A stretch of DNA of 64,000 nucleotides from Diphasiastrum complanatum (lineage: Eukaryota; Streptophyta; Lycopodiopsida; Lycopodiales; Lycopodiaceae), in assembly GCA_029204225.1 (NCBI GenBank), contig CM055103.1, positions 5,001-69,000 of the forward strand. Direction: 5' to 3'. Below, one piece after another: positions 10,190 to 21,384 of this stretch. The position numbers and the translations under genes are program-made. Below the pieces are notes generated by a model. The model was not told where the DNA came from. It did no database searches and saw nothing but the letters and a program-made list of their open reading frames with translations. Positions within the stretch are counted from its first letter, which is position 1; every line of letters begins with the position of its first letter.

Positions 10190-12620
10190 CGTTTGATGTC
10201 ATGTCTGTTTCCATAGGTTCTCCTCAACGTCGCACACTAGCTGACATAGACAACACAAGAAACCGATGTCATTCGGAGAAAATGGACCATTTGATGAAAA
10301 ATTCCCAAACCAGGTCATTTCCATTGCCCTAAACATTCTCCTTGTTGGAACGAAAGGCCAAATTGACCAAACGATGTCAAAACTAGGCACGAATGGATCG
10401 ATCAAGCCCGTATTTGGTGCATGAACTTGGGGCCACTTCCTGTTTGGAAATTTGAGAGATTTTCAACAGTTTCGAGACCAGACGCCAATTGTCCCCAAAG
10501 CCCTTTTTCAGGTCGAACTTTGAACGGAGGTCTCGGGCTACTTGTATGCTCGTTCGATGTCTTGTCTATTCCCACAGGTTTCTCTCGATGTCGCCCACCG
10601 GCCGGAACAGATAGTACAAGAAATCAACACCGTTTGGAGGACATGGACCGTTTGAAGGAAAATTGCCAAACTAGGTCATTTCCATTGCCCTTAAAGCATT
10701 CTCCTCCGGGACAAAAGGTCATACTGACCAAACGATGTCATAATTGGCCATGAATGGATCCATGGGTTCCATATGTCCATTCAATGTCATGTTTATTTCG
10801 ATAGGTTCTCCTCGACGTCGCCCACTGGCCAGACTAGACAACACTATAAACCGACTCCATTCGGAGAAATGGATCGTTTGATGAAAAATTTACAAACTAG
10901 GTCATTTCCATTGCACTAAAAGCGTTATCCTCAGGAGAAAAAGAGAAATTGACCCAACATTGGTCTCTATCAAATTCACAAACCTGGAACCACCCTCCAT
11001 CAGAAAATCCAGACGATTTTGACCAATTTTGGAACCAGACACCAATTGTCCTCGAAGCCTATTTTTGGGCCAAACTTTGAACGGAGGTTTCAGGCTACCA
11101 ATATGCCCGTTCGGTGTCCTGTCAGTTCCCATAGGTTCCACTAAATATCACCCACTAGCTGGAATAGAAAGCACAATAAATTGATGACGTCTAGAGAAAT
11201 GGACTGGTGAACGAAAAATTCCCAAAATGGTTCATTTCCATTGCCTTGAAAGAGTTCTCCCTGGGATGAATGGTCATACTGACCAAACGATATCGGAGTT
11301 GGGCATGAATGGATCCATCAGGTTTGTATCGGGTTCAGAAACCTTGGACGACCCCCCCGTCTAGAAATCTGGGTGATTTTGACCAATTTCGGGACCAAAC
11401 ACCAATAGCCCTTTTCTGAGTCGAACTTCAAATGGAGATTTCGGGCTGTCTATAGACACGTTCGACATCCTATCTATTCCCACAGATTTTCCTCGATGTC
11501 GCCCACTGGTCAGAATAGACACTATGAGAAACTGACGTTGTTCAAAGAAAATGGACTGTTTACCAAACTAGGTCATTTCCATTGCCTAAAGCGTTCTCCC
11601 CGAGATGAAAGGTCATATTGACCAAACAATATTGGAATTGGGTATGAATGGATCTAGCACATCCGTATCGTGTTCGCAAACCTAGGGCCACCCCCGGTCT
11701 GGAAATGCGAACGATTTCAATCAGTTCAGGGACTGGATGGTCAATTGACCCTGAAGCCCTTCTCTGAGTTGAACTTTGAATGGAGGTCTGAAGCTACCGG
11801 TATACCCAATATCTGTACCGTTAGTTCCCATAGATTTCCCTTGAGGTTGCCCATTGGCTGGAAGAGAAAACACAAGAAACTGACATCGTTTGTAGAAAAC
11901 GGATCATTTTACAAAAAATTGCCAAACTAGGTCATTTCATTGCCCTAAAAGCGTTCTCTCCGGGATGAACGGTCATACTGATCAAATGATGTCAAAATTG
12001 GGTACGAATAGATCCATCAGGTCCATATCAGATTCAAGAACCTGTGGCCACACCTTGTATGAAAATCCAAAAGATTTCGGCCAATTTCGGGACCCGACCG
12101 GTCAATCGCCCTTAAGACTCTTTTCCGTGCGAACTTCGAACAAAGGTTTCGGACTACCTGTATGCCTATTCGGTTCCCACAGGTTCCCCTCCATGTTGCC
12201 CACTGGCCTGAATAGACAACATGAGAAACTGACGCCATTCGTAGAAAATGGACCATTTGATGAAAAACTGCCAAACTAGGTCGTTTCCATTGCCCTAAAA
12301 GCGTTCTCCTTGGGACGAAAGGCCATATTGACCAAACGATGTCAGAACTAAGCACAAATGGATCCATCAAGTCCGTATTGGGTGCACAAACCTAAGGCCA
12401 CCCCCCTCTAGAAATTCGAGAGATTTCGAACAGTTTCAAGACCACAAACACCAATTGTCCCCAAAGCTCTTTTCTGGGTCAAACTTCGAACGGAGGTTTT
12501 GGGCTACCTGTATGCTCATTCGATGTTCTGTCTGCTCCCATAGGTTTTTCCTCGACGTCACCACTTGCCGAAGCAGATAGTATGAGAAATTGATGCTGTT
12601 TGGAGAGCATGGACTATGAA
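10190..12620 (+). repeat. Satellite-like array 1, unit about 360 bp
   Basis: Degenerate tandem units recognised by a recurring GGTCATTTCCATTGC box at about 10313, 10674, 10900, 11229, 11571, 11930 and 12279 (spacings 361, 226, 329, 342, 359, 349). Two subtypes follow the box: type A (GCCCTAAAAGCGTTCTCC, GACGAAAGGTCA) and type B (GCACTAAAAGCGTTATCC, GAGAAAAAGAGAAATTGACC). The copy at 10900 is type B; the rest are type A. Short open frames in the array are unrelated between units, so it is non-coding. Confidence 0.85.
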
Positions 12621-12780
12621 TATGAAAATATGTATAAGCAAATTTTGAAATACTGAACTTTTTGGCACTATGATTTAACTCTAGTTGACCTTGTAAATCA
12701 TAATTTGACAATGCATTTACATTCAAACTACATCGATTTACTCATTTTAACCATGTGTTATCTTTTTTCATATTCATTTT

Positions 12781-13642
12781 TGTTGAAAATTGTCACTTCT
12801 CACTTGACATTGGTTCATGTAAATATTGATCAAACATTAGAATATGTTGATGATATGATTTCACACGTGTGGAGCCTGTTCCCACGTGTGAAAGGATGTA
12901 CTTTTCATGTTTGTATATATCCAAATTGATTTTGTATCATTCTAGTTAGTGTGAATATGAAATGACTAGTTTTTAGTCAAGTTTTCTAGTCACCTACAGT
13001 TTAGCTTTTCCTTGCATGTGCATGAGTAAATGCTCCCACATGGCAAGTGGATGTTCACACGTGTGTATAGAATACTAGAAGATAAGAGTTGACCATTTTC
13101 CTTAGATCCTATTTTGTAGGAAATATTCCTATATTCTAGGAGACTAGCTTTTTGGATTTTAGTCATATTCTAGAAGGTCAACTATTGGATAAGGATCAAG
13201 GATGGATAAAATGGATAGATCTGAGTGATGTGGCACTCTTCACACGTGTGAAGGCCTGCTGGACTGTACCAGACTCATGGATGTACTTGATCCATAAAAG
13301 GATCATCATTTTGCTAAGAAAATTGATGAGACTTTTGCACTCTACACTTTTGTGAGATTTCTAGTCATTTGTCTTGTGATTTTTATGCATGATTGCTATC
13401 TAGTATCATTGTACTTGTTGTTTCAGGTGCAGGCCGTACAGTGGACAGTACTCCACACGTGTGAAGCCGCTCTCACTAAAAAATGATGTGTTGATCCATT
13501 GCTCTTGCTTAAATCCAAGTGTAGTGAATCTAGATCAAGATCTAATGTGTAGAACTTGATAGATTCATTGATTAAGCAACCAATAACTCTCTATGATTGT
13601 AAAGTACAATCATTATTGTCCTAAAAACTGTAAAATTTATCA
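12781..13642 (+). repeat. Copia-2 5' LTR
   Basis: Starts TGTTGAAAATTG and ends TTTATCA, followed at once by the primer site. Partner at 30179-31040. It contains four CACACGTGTG palindromes. Confidence 0.95.
12862..13463 (+). promoter_or_regulatory. G-box palindrome cluster in Copia-2 5' LTR
   Basis: CACACGTGTG at 12862-12871, 13056-13065, 13241-13250 and 13454-13463, plus a CACGTGTG half-match at 12883-12890. The CACGTG core is the plant G-box bound by bZIP and bHLH factors; binding here is inferred only. The 13241 site extends to a 14-bp palindrome TTCACACGTGTGAA. Confidence 0.6.
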
Positions 13643-13655
13643 TGGTATCAGAGCT
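13643..13655 (+). other. Copia-2 primer binding site
   Basis: TGGTATCAGAGCT directly after the LTR, an exact match to the plant initiator tRNA-Met primer core. Confidence 0.95.
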
Positions 13656-14234
13656 AAGTAAGAGAGTGATCATTGAATCATAAATCTTGTAAAGATCATT
13701 GGCAAAATTTGTTTTTTGGCCAATACTAGTGAGGGCGAGTTCTTCTAGAGTGATAGCTTGTAATCATTTGGATAAAAATGACTTGGAGGCTGTGTATGTA
13801 CTTTTCACACGTGTGAAACCATACAACAACTTTCAATTCAAGTTACTTTGTGTTTGTTGGTCCCAAAATCACAATACTAGTTCATTTTTGGTGCTTTTTG
13901 AAGCATAGTATTGATCTAGATTCATTCTAACTAATGCCTATGACCAAATAGTGTTTTGGATCATTGAAGCATTTCTTTTTAGAGTCTAAGATCAGATCTT
14001 AAGAGACTGATTTGTTCAGATCCTTAGTTGAAGTGAAATCTCTAAGAAAAGTGTAAAGCAATTTTTTTTGTGAGAGTGAAAGCTAGAAATTTTTGGTAAG
14101 ATCTTTGAGTATCATTCAAGCTTGTGTGCTAGTTTGATAGAGACAAGCCTATAGGCATTCTAGAAAGCTTTAGGCCTTTTCATAGATCTTTTAAAAGTCA
14201 AAAATCTTTGTGATTTTTAAAAGAGCATTCATCC
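13656..14234 (+). other. Copia-2 leader
   Basis: Untranslated leader between primer site and gag ATG, with one further TTCACACGTGTGAA palindrome at 13804-13817. No coding segment seen. Confidence 0.7.
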
Positions 14235-15175
14235 ATGGGTGGATATTTGATGGAATCAAGTGAGAGACTCACTTTCACAAATTATTCCATTTGGAAAGTG
14301 AGAATGGAATCACTCCTAGTGATTCATAATCTATATGACATAGTTCAAGGAGTAGAGGAAGAGCCTTAAACTCCCCAAGAACAAGCCAAATACAAGAAGA
14401 GAGCAAGATTAGCTCTACATTGCATAAAGTTAAATGTATGCAATGACCTCTTGAAAGAGGTGTCTTCTTGTACCTCATCCAAAGAGGCTTGGGATTCACT
14501 AAAGAGCATTTATGAATTCAACAATACTTCAAGAATCCTCATGCTAAGAAATCAAGTTTTCCAAAGCATGAAAGGAAGTGGAGAGAGTGGACAAGAGTAT
14601 GTTCTTAGGATCAAATCTCTTAACAAGGAGTTAAGTGCAATAGGAGAGAAGATACAAGATCAAGAACTAGTACAAATCATTTTGAATGGTCTAAGTGATG
14701 AGTTTACCAACTTAGTCCAATCATTTGCCATTCAAGACTCTCTTCCATCCATTGAAAAGTTGCACAATGTTCTTGTGGCCGAGGAGAGTAGGCTTCTACA
14801 CCTCAAGACAAGAATGGATAGCATGTCACTTAATGGAGGAGAGGAGAAAGCTAACTTTACATCTAAAGGCAAGAAAAATCAAGGCAAGTAGGCCGAGATG
14901 AAGAATGAAGGATCTACCTCCAAAGGCAAAGTGAAGAACAAGGCAAAACTAAAGTGTTTCTTTTGTGGAAAGAAAGGTCACTTTGCCTCAGAATGCTACT
15001 TGAAGAAGAATCAACAAGCCAAAGGAGATCAAGGGAACATTGCTCAAGAGAAAGAATATGAGGATGGATTCAACACATCCTTAATGGTTGCATCTACACC
15101 AACTTCAAGTCAAGACACATGGTGGATAGATAGTGGGGCTAGTTCCCACATGTCCTTTAACAAGCATTATTTTTC
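14235..15175 (+). pseudogene. Copia-2 gag and start of protease
   Basis: One reading frame starts at ATG 14235 (MGGYLMESSERL, then TNYSIWKVRMESLL typical of this Gag family). It is interrupted by TAA at 14367-14369 and TAG at 14889-14891 and stays in frame to 15175. The Gag core (KEAWDSLKSIYEFNN, IKSLNKELSAIGEKI, LSDEFTNLVQSFAIQ) precedes a CCHC zinc knuckle at 14955-14996 (CFFCGKKGHFASEC) for RNA packaging. The protease motif WWIDSGASSHM is at about 15121-15153. The frame is cut by the Copia-3 insertion and resumes at 27153. Confidence 0.9.
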
Positions 15176-15511
15176 TGTTAAAAATTCACAATTCTAGCTT
15201 GACTAGTTTTGGTCATATGACTTGTAAATAGTTAGATGGTCATGATGTGGCTTGTCACACGTGCCAAATAGCATAGGATTCCATTCATAAGGATGTTCTC
15301 AAGTAGACCTAAGTGTTAGAACCTTTGGAATGAGTCCAGGTTATGCTTAGATACAAGGGAGAAAAAATAGGAGCTATTTTTGGTGATTTTTGCATTGTTG
15401 AGGGATCTCCAAGATTCCAACCCTAACTTGGTAGGGATGAAAGATCCACCAAAATTAGCATTAGGGATAGGTTTAGGGCTACTCATACCTGCCCAAAACC
15501 GTGATGGATCA

Positions 15512-15523
15512 TGTATATATAGG
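15512..15523 (+). promoter_or_regulatory. Probable TATA box of Copia-3 5' LTR
   Basis: TGTATATATAGG in mid-LTR, conserved in the three other LTRs of this family. The position suits a Pol II start in the LTR. Inferred from sequence only. Confidence 0.5.
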
Positions 15524-15689
15524 TGATGATATCTCACCAAAATCAATCAAGCAATTTCATGTTTTTTCTCTCATAATGGTGCAATTGCTCTCTATGTTCA
15601 TAATTGTTTGAGTACTTGTGATTACTAATGATTATAGGAGTGAATGTAGGTCTGGTGTACAGTACTCAGACTGTGGGAGGCCGTACTTT

Positions 15690-15699
15690 CACACGTGTG
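15690..15699 (+). promoter_or_regulatory. G-box palindrome in Copia-3 5' LTR
   Basis: CACACGTGTG inside a TTCACACGTGTGAA palindrome, downstream of the TATA candidate. It is preceded by CCGTACT and followed by GCC, as in the last Copia-2 site. Confidence 0.55.
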
Positions 15700-15857
15700 A
15701 AGCCTTCTTCAAGGATTTGGGCCATTTAGTGAGGTTCAAGCATAGATTTTTGATGGATTTTGATGGTTCAACTTGTGCTAATCTTATGAAATCATAATCT
15801 ATTGTTTCCCTCATCATTTCAAGTGTTTTAGGGTCCTTATTTGCTGTAATTTTTACA

Positions 15858-15870
15858 TGGTATCAGAGCC
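15858..15870 (+). other. Copia-3 primer binding site
   Basis: TGGTATCAGAGCC immediately follows the LTR; it matches the initiator tRNA-Met primer site. Confidence 0.95.
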
Positions 15871-16210
15871 TAAAGGCTGAAATGAGCTAAATCCTTGGTT
15901 TTCATTCAATTTGATCACAATTTTTGATCTAAATCTTGTGTAGATTAGATCTTAGCATCTAGTATTGATTCTAGAACTCAAAGGAGTTAAATACATTGGA
16001 GATTGGTGTTGTGTGGGTGTTTAGGTGTCTAAAACTAGAGGCAAAGTTGAATTCAATTCACATTACCAAGATAGCAAGTTTTGCTTGCTCCAAGCATTGA
16101 GTTCTAAGCGAGTTTTGGAGGTGATTTCATAGAGGAGGCTTTCTAGCATTCAAGGAGAGGGAAGATCAGAGTTTTGGGGACTCTTCAAGGCTGTTCTAAG
16201 GTGTAGTAGA
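15871..16210 (+). other. Copia-3 leader, left part
   Basis: Leader homologous to 46980-47332 of Copia-3b, with a deletion of about 15 bases near 16008. It is interrupted by Copia-4 after the GTAGA at 16206-16210 and continues at 22040. Confidence 0.85.
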
Positions 16211-16865
16211 TGTGAAAAATACAGATCCTAAGTGGATCTAAACTCCAAGATCATTGGCTTGAATGCTTGCACTCCAAACTACATAAGCTAGGAATTGGCA
16301 ACACATTCTATGCTACCTAGAATGCAAAGAACTTGATCAAAAAGCATTTATCACAAATGGAAACTTCCATAAACATCAAGTGCGGCCCAAAATAGCATTA
16401 TACAGTCCATAATACATCAGCCTATCACTTTTGGAAAGCACCTAAGATCATACACAATAGCTTGAAGACAATACACACAACAATGCTCTCAATGGAGGAA
16501 GAAACAATGACAATGATCTATTGATCTCAATGAAGCATACAAAAGGTTTCTCCAACCTGTTCTCCACGACTTCCCTACTATTTATGGATGAGGAAGATGA
16601 CTCTCTCTCCTCTCTCTAGAAGGTACTTGACCCTAGATATTCCCTATATAGGAAAAATAGCTAAAAATGGCTTATATGACCAAAATACATCAAAATGGTC
16701 TCATTTTGAAGGGTATGAAGTTTGACACTTCATCATACTGAAAAAATACAGTAAATAAAAACATTGTGGCCTGGTTCACACGTGTGAAACTCCAGAACCA
16801 AAACTATTTACAATTTTAGCCAATTTAGGCCTCAAACTAGCTAGGAAATGTTGACAATTTTCACA
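16211..16865 (-). repeat. Copia-4 3' LTR
   Basis: Left-hand LTR, downstream in element orientation. Nearly identical to 21385-22039. Contains CACACGTGTG at 16777-16786 and a CTATATAGG TATA-like box at about 16644-16652 (reverse strand). Confidence 0.95.
16777..16786 (-). promoter_or_regulatory. G-box palindrome in Copia-4 LTR
   Basis: CACACGTGTG within TTCACACGTGTGAA. In the other LTR the same site is CACATGTGTG (about 21951-21960), a C-to-T change at the CpG. Confidence 0.55.
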
Positions 16866-17353
16866 CTCCCTCTTCAACATTGGATGCTAGTTTCAACATA
16901 GTCTTTGAGCACATTCCAAGATTAGATCTATGCATTAAATATAGGTCCTTTCCCAATGGTTTGGTGAAGATATCAGCCACACACTCCTTTGAAGAGACAT
17001 GTTGAAGCTCCACCTCTTTGGCAATGACTTGATCTCTCACAAAATGGTGAGCAATCTCAATGTGCTTGCTCCTTGCATGAAAAACAGGATTGCTTGCCAA
17101 GCTTTGGGCTGAAAGGTTATCACAAAGTATGATTGGAGTCTTCTCTGGTTCCAGCAAGTGAAGATCCAATAACATCCTCTTGATCCAAAGAATCTCCTTG
17201 GTGCATGTTGTTAATGCCTTGTACTCGGCTTCGGTGGAAGATAGAGAGATAGTTGGTTGCTTCTTTGATAGCCATGAGACCACTCCATCTCCAAGATATA
17301 TTGCAAAGGCACTTGTTGACTTCCTATCCATTTGATCACCTGCAAAATCTGAA
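16861..17353 (-). pseudogene. Copia-4 RNase H segment
   Basis: RNase H end of the polyprotein, open from the deletion joint to the natural stop: [80 protein letters not shown]. The stop TGA is supplied by the first bases of the LTR. Because of the upstream deletion this segment is one base out of frame with the main ORF, so it is not translated as part of the polyprotein. Confidence 0.9.
16866..16876 (-). other. Copia-4 polypurine tract
   Basis: On the minus strand GAAGAGGGAG abuts the LTR start TGTGAAAA. It resembles the GAGGAGGAG tracts of Copia-2, -3 and -3b. Confidence 0.8.
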
Positions 17354-20212
17354 TCAACTCCTTGGTGCTTGCTTTAGCCCATACAAACTCTTTTGGAGAT
17401 AGCACACATGATTAGGCTCATCATGTGAAACATAGCCCTCGGGTTGCTCCATGTAAATATCTTCTTCAAAATCACCATTCAAGAAGGCATTAGTAACATC
17501 CATTTGCCACATATCCCAATCATAAAGAGTTGCAAGAGAGATTAGGATTCGAATAGTTACCATCTTTGCCACGGGTGCAAAGGTCTCATCATAGTCAATA
17601 CCATATTCTTGAGCATACCCCTTTGCCACCAACCTTGCCTTGTACTTGTTGATTGATCCATCTTGATTTGTCTTGATCTTGAAGATCCACTTACAACCAA
17701 TTGCCTTCTTGTCCTTTGGAAGCTTTACCAACCTCCATGTGTTGCTTTTGATGAGTGCTTGATGCTCATGATCCATGGCTTGGATCCATTCCTTCTTTTG
17801 AATTGCTTCACCTACACAAGTTGGTTCATCAAAAGAGGTAAGAAAAGCAAAGTTAGAGTTGTCCACCACTTGCTTTCCTTTTTCATCATAGGTTAGCCTT
17901 GATGGCTTAGCCCTTTGCCTTTGAGTCTTCCTTGAAGTTTGCTTTGGAGTGGCATCTCCATCTTCATCCAAGACATCTTGCACATCATGATGATTAGTAG
18001 GCACATCAACATCAACATCAACAACATTGGAAACATTCTCTTCATGAAAGATGACATCCCTACTTATGACAACTTTCTTTGTAGAAGGAATGTACACTTT
18101 GTAAGCCTTGCTTACTTCACTATAGCCAACAAACAAACCCTTCTTTGATGAAGGATATTCTTTAGTTCTATCATCAAGTGTGATATTGACAAAACATGTA
18201 CATCCAAAGATCCTACAATGCTTGACACTCGGCCTTCTACCATAAAGAACCTCATGAGGAGTTTTACCATCCAAGGAAGCACTTGTCCATCTATTACATA
18301 GATAGTTAGCACATGCTAAAGCTTCCCCCCAAAAAGACTTAGCAAGATTAGCATGTAGTCTCATTGCCTTGGCACATTCACAAAGGGTTCTATTCTTCCT
18401 CTCGGCCACTCCATTTCGTTGTGGAGTCCTAGGACTAGACATCTCCCTCTTAATCCCATGTGCTATACAAAAGTCTTTGAACCTATTTGAGGTGTATTCC
18501 CCTCCATTATCAGATCTTAAGCATTTGATCTTTGTATTGAATTGGTTTTCCATTTCATTCTTGAACTTGACAAATGCAGCAAACACTTCATCCTTACTTT
18601 TAAGAAGATAGATCCAAGTATACCTACTAAAGTCATCAATGAAAGTTGCATATATCTTTGCCCCACCATTGCTTGTTGTACTAGAAGAATGAATATCAGA
18701 ATGCACAAGTTGAAAAGCTTCTTTAGATCTAGAAGTAGATCTAGAATAAGCAAGTCTATGAGATTTGGACAAGGCACAATGTTCACAAACACTATTGTTT
18801 GCAACAAGACTTTTAGGGAGACCAAGAACAAGCTCTTTCTTTGCCATTACCTCCAAAGATTTGAAGTTGGGATGGCCCAACCTCTTGTGCAAAACTTCTT
18901 GGTTTGTCAATTGCTCCCTAGCCATACATCCTTCATGATTAGAGATCACACATGCATCAAGCTTGAAAAGTTTACCATGCCTCCTACCTTGAGCAATCAA
19001 GGATCCACATTTACTTATCAAACATGCATCTCCAATGAACTCCACATCAAGTCCTTTGTCAATCATTTGACTTACACTAAGCAAATTCTTAGTGATTGAA
19101 GGAATGTATAAAACATTTTCAAGATTTGCTTTCCTATTTGTTGAAAGGGAAATAGGAATAGTGCCTATGCCTTTGATGTCACATTGACCATCATTTGCAG
19201 TGTAGATGATGTTACCTTCTCCCTCATAAGACAATAAGGATGTAAAGTATTCCTTATGTCTTGTCATGTGAGATGAGGCTCCACTATCAATCCACCAAGG
19301 ATCATTATCATCTATGTTGGCTAACAAACTTGAAGTCATAACAAGTGATTCACATGTGTTATGTTCTTCCTCATCTATTGTAAGATTTCCTTGCCTCTCT
19401 CCTTGCTCTCTTTTCTTCTTATAACATTCATTTGCAAAATGACCTTTTATCCCACAATAAAAGCACTTGAACTTTGACTTATTGTTCTTAGTAGAAGAGG
19501 AAGAGGAAGAGTGATCATCATGATCAAAGTTACCACCTTTGGACCATTTCCCTTTGCCTTTACCTTTGCCCTTGAATTTGCCTTTTGTGAAGAAGGCCTC
19601 TTCACCTCCACCTTGCAAGGATGCACCATCAAGCTTTGATTGCAACCTATGTTCTTCAGCCAATAAGATTTCTTGCAAGTCAACCACACTTGGCAAGACT
19701 CTTTGAATGGCAAAACTTTGCACAAGGTTAGCATGTTCATTTAGCAAACCATTCAACATAACTTGGACTATTTCACCATCTTTTATGTTCTCATCAATGC
19801 ATGCTAAATCATCACTTAGGGACTTAACTCTCAAGATAAATGCATGAGCACTTTCACCCTCTCTTTGCCTACTAGAAAATATTTGTCTCCTTAGGGTCAA
19901 TACCCTAGATGTGGACTTTGATTCAAAGAGCTTCTTTAAGGCATTCCATGCCTCACTTGCACTTTGACACTTTCCAACTTCCTTGAGAAGTTCATTTGTA
20001 ACATTCATTTTAATGATATGAAGAGCCCTTTTGGCCTTCTTATCAGACCTTTGTTGCTCTTGAAGTGTGAGAGGTCTCTCTTCAATTTCTGCAACTATGT
20101 CCATGAGTTCATTCAACTCAAGTAAGGACTCCATCCTCACTTTCCAAGTAGAGTAGTTTGATGAACTCAACCTTTCACTAGACTCTAGCATGATCCCACC
20201 ATTGGAAGCCAT
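17354..20212 (-). CDS. Copia-4 Gag-protease-integrase polyprotein, truncated in RT
   Basis: An uninterrupted 952-residue frame from ATG at 20212. Gag core is about residues 1-240. The CCHC zinc knuckle CFYCGIKGHFANEC is near 248-261, and the protease motif WWIDSGASSHM near 307. The integrase HHCC finger is near 440-487 (RLGHPN, CEHCALSKSHR), and the catalytic triad is complete: HSDIH near 508, RSDNGGEYTS near 570, NGVAERKNR near 603. RT starts near 846 ([28 protein letters not shown]) and stops at LYGLKQAPRS followed by TGA. By comparison with Copia-3b about 600 bp are missing, including YVDD. All domains before RT look functional, so this is a plausible source of Gag and integrase. Confidence 0.93.
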   Translation of the reverse strand: MASNGGIMLESSERLSSSNYSTWKVRMESLLELNELMDIVAEIEERPLTLQEQQRSDKKAKRALHIIKMNVTNELLKEVGKCQSASEAWNALKKLFESKSTSRVLTLRRQIFSSRQREGESAHAFILRVKSLSDDLACIDENIKDGEIVQVMLNGLLNEHANLVQSFAIQRVLPSVVDLQEILLAEEHRLQSKLDGASLQGGGEEAFFTKGKFKGKGKGKGKWSKGGNFDHDDHSSSSSSTKNNKSKFKCFYCGIKGHFANECYKKKREQGERQGNLTIDEEEHNTCESLVMTSSLLANIDDNDPWWIDSGASSHMTRHKEYFTSLLSYEGEGNIIYTANDGQCDIKGIGTIPISLSTNRKANLENVLYIPSITKNLLSVSQMIDKGLDVEFIGDACLISKCGSLIAQGRRHGKLFKLDACVISNHEGCMAREQLTNQEVLHKRLGHPNFKSLEVMAKKELVLGLPKSLVANNSVCEHCALSKSHRLAYSRSTSRSKEAFQLVHSDIHSSSTTSNGGAKIYATFIDDFSRYTWIYLLKSKDEVFAAFVKFKNEMENQFNTKIKCLRSDNGGEYTSNRFKDFCIAHGIKREMSSPRTPQRNGVAERKNRTLCECAKAMRLHANLAKSFWGEALACANYLCNRWTSASLDGKTPHEVLYGRRPSVKHCRIFGCTCFVNITLDDRTKEYPSSKKGLFVGYSEVSKAYKVYIPSTKKVVISRDVIFHEENVSNVVDVDVDVPTNHHDVQDVLDEDGDATPKQTSRKTQRQRAKPSRLTYDEKGKQVVDNSNFAFLTSFDEPTCVGEAIQKKEWIQAMDHEHQALIKSNTWRLVKLPKDKKAIGCKWIFKIKTNQDGSINKYKARLVAKGYAQEYGIDYDETFAPVAKMVTIRILISLATLYDWDMWQMDVTNAFLNGDFEEDIYMEQPEGYVSHDEPNHVCYLQKSLYGLKQAPRS

Positions 20213-21369
20213 GATTCTAATGTTTCTTCAACTTTTAGGTTCTGTCCTAAAGCACTTAGCACTCACTTTTCTCTCAACAAATGATAGATAAAGAGATCTA
20301 TGAAGATTTAGGACCCTAAAACACTTCTATCTTGAACCTAGATGGTTTCCAAGCATAGAAAGGAAGATTGAAACACATGCAACACTTTGCACACACTAAG
20401 AATGGATTACAAAATCAAACCAACCTGAACACACTCTTGATTAAGCTCTCAAACTTTCCAGCAAGTGACTAAATCAAGTTATGGTGTGAAGAGTTACTTG
20501 CATTCTTAGAAAATACCCAAAACTAGGATGCCAAGATTACCTAGTAATGAACAAACTTGATCAACATATGATCAACACACTAAGATATTGATTCAACCTG
20601 TAAAACCACATGTAAACCACACTTCTAAAAGTTTATAAACTCCAGCAAGTGATAAATACAAGATTTAGAGGTGAATGAATGAGCACACTTAGTGAATCAC
20701 AAGACTAGCTTCACTATCTTGTCAAATCTTGGTGTTTAGATGTAGATCTAAGATCACTTCACATGAGAATGTTCCTCAACCTGTTAATAACCTGAAAACA
20801 CACTTGCATAATGGTTAACACCTTCCAGCAAATGCTCCAATCAAATTACATAAGGAGAGTTACTTACATGCTCAACAAAGTACACCAAAATTTATGCCAA
20901 AATTGATGACAATCTTTACAATATGCTCTTCACAATGGAGCTTACAATATGTTCACCCAAAAAAGGGGATCTTTCATCCAAATGGGAGCTTTGCTCAGCC
21001 TTTAGGAGAATTACAACTCACTCAAAAGAGCATTTGTCATCCACTTAAGGAGAAGTTTCATCCACTTAAGGAGAGTGTTCATCCAAGAATGGAGATTGTC
21101 AACAATAGGATTGAAAAGAACATTGTTAGTATTGAATATGCACAAGCCTCACAATCACAAATGATTAGGTGTTATGATCTGATCCAAAATAGTTTCTTTT
21201 CAGCCTCTGATCTTCAATAGACCTGAAATATGATTTTGATCCACAAGTTCAACTCACAAAACAAAGGTTAGTAAGATTTGATCAACAAAGCAATGCAAAA
21301 TCATGCTAGAACTTGATCAAACATCCAAATATCACCAAAAATGGAATACTTACTGTAAATAGAAGCCAA
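20213..21369 (-). other. Copia-4 leader
   Basis: About 1.15 kb between primer site and gag ATG. A run of similar short phrases (CATCCACTTAAGGAGA and variants, 21020-21090) forms a small imperfect repeat. No conserved protein domain is seen. Confidence 0.65.
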
Positions 21370-21384
21370 CCAGCTCTGATACCA
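21370..21384 (-). other. Copia-4 primer binding site
   Basis: Reverse strand reads TGGTATCAGAGCTGG directly after the LTR end, matching the initiator tRNA-Met primer site. Confidence 0.95.

Larger units (their letters stand above)
15176..15857 (+). repeat. Copia-3 5' LTR
   Basis: Begins TGTTAAAAATTCACA and ends TAATTTTTACA next to the primer site. Same length as 26471-27152 and as the Copia-3b LTRs. Contains AACCCTAA (15419-15426), CACACGTGCC (15256) and CACACGTGTG (15690). Confidence 0.95.

Noticed and set aside
10190-12620. Several 80-115 codon frames within the satellite array.
   Set aside because: Frames are not conserved from unit to unit and differ in strand, so they are chance openings in a GC-richer repeat.
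15419-15426. AACCCTAA in the Copia-3 LTRs as a telomeric insertion.
   Set aside because: A single unit resembling a telo-box; too short to call a telomeric tract.
18542-19099. A 185-codon plus-strand frame opposite the Copia-4 integrase.
   Set aside because: Shadow of the real minus-strand coding frame; no motif.
17354-20212. The 952-codon frame as a possible host gene.
   Set aside because: Gag, CCHC, protease and integrase motifs plus flanking LTRs show it is a retrotransposon polyprotein.
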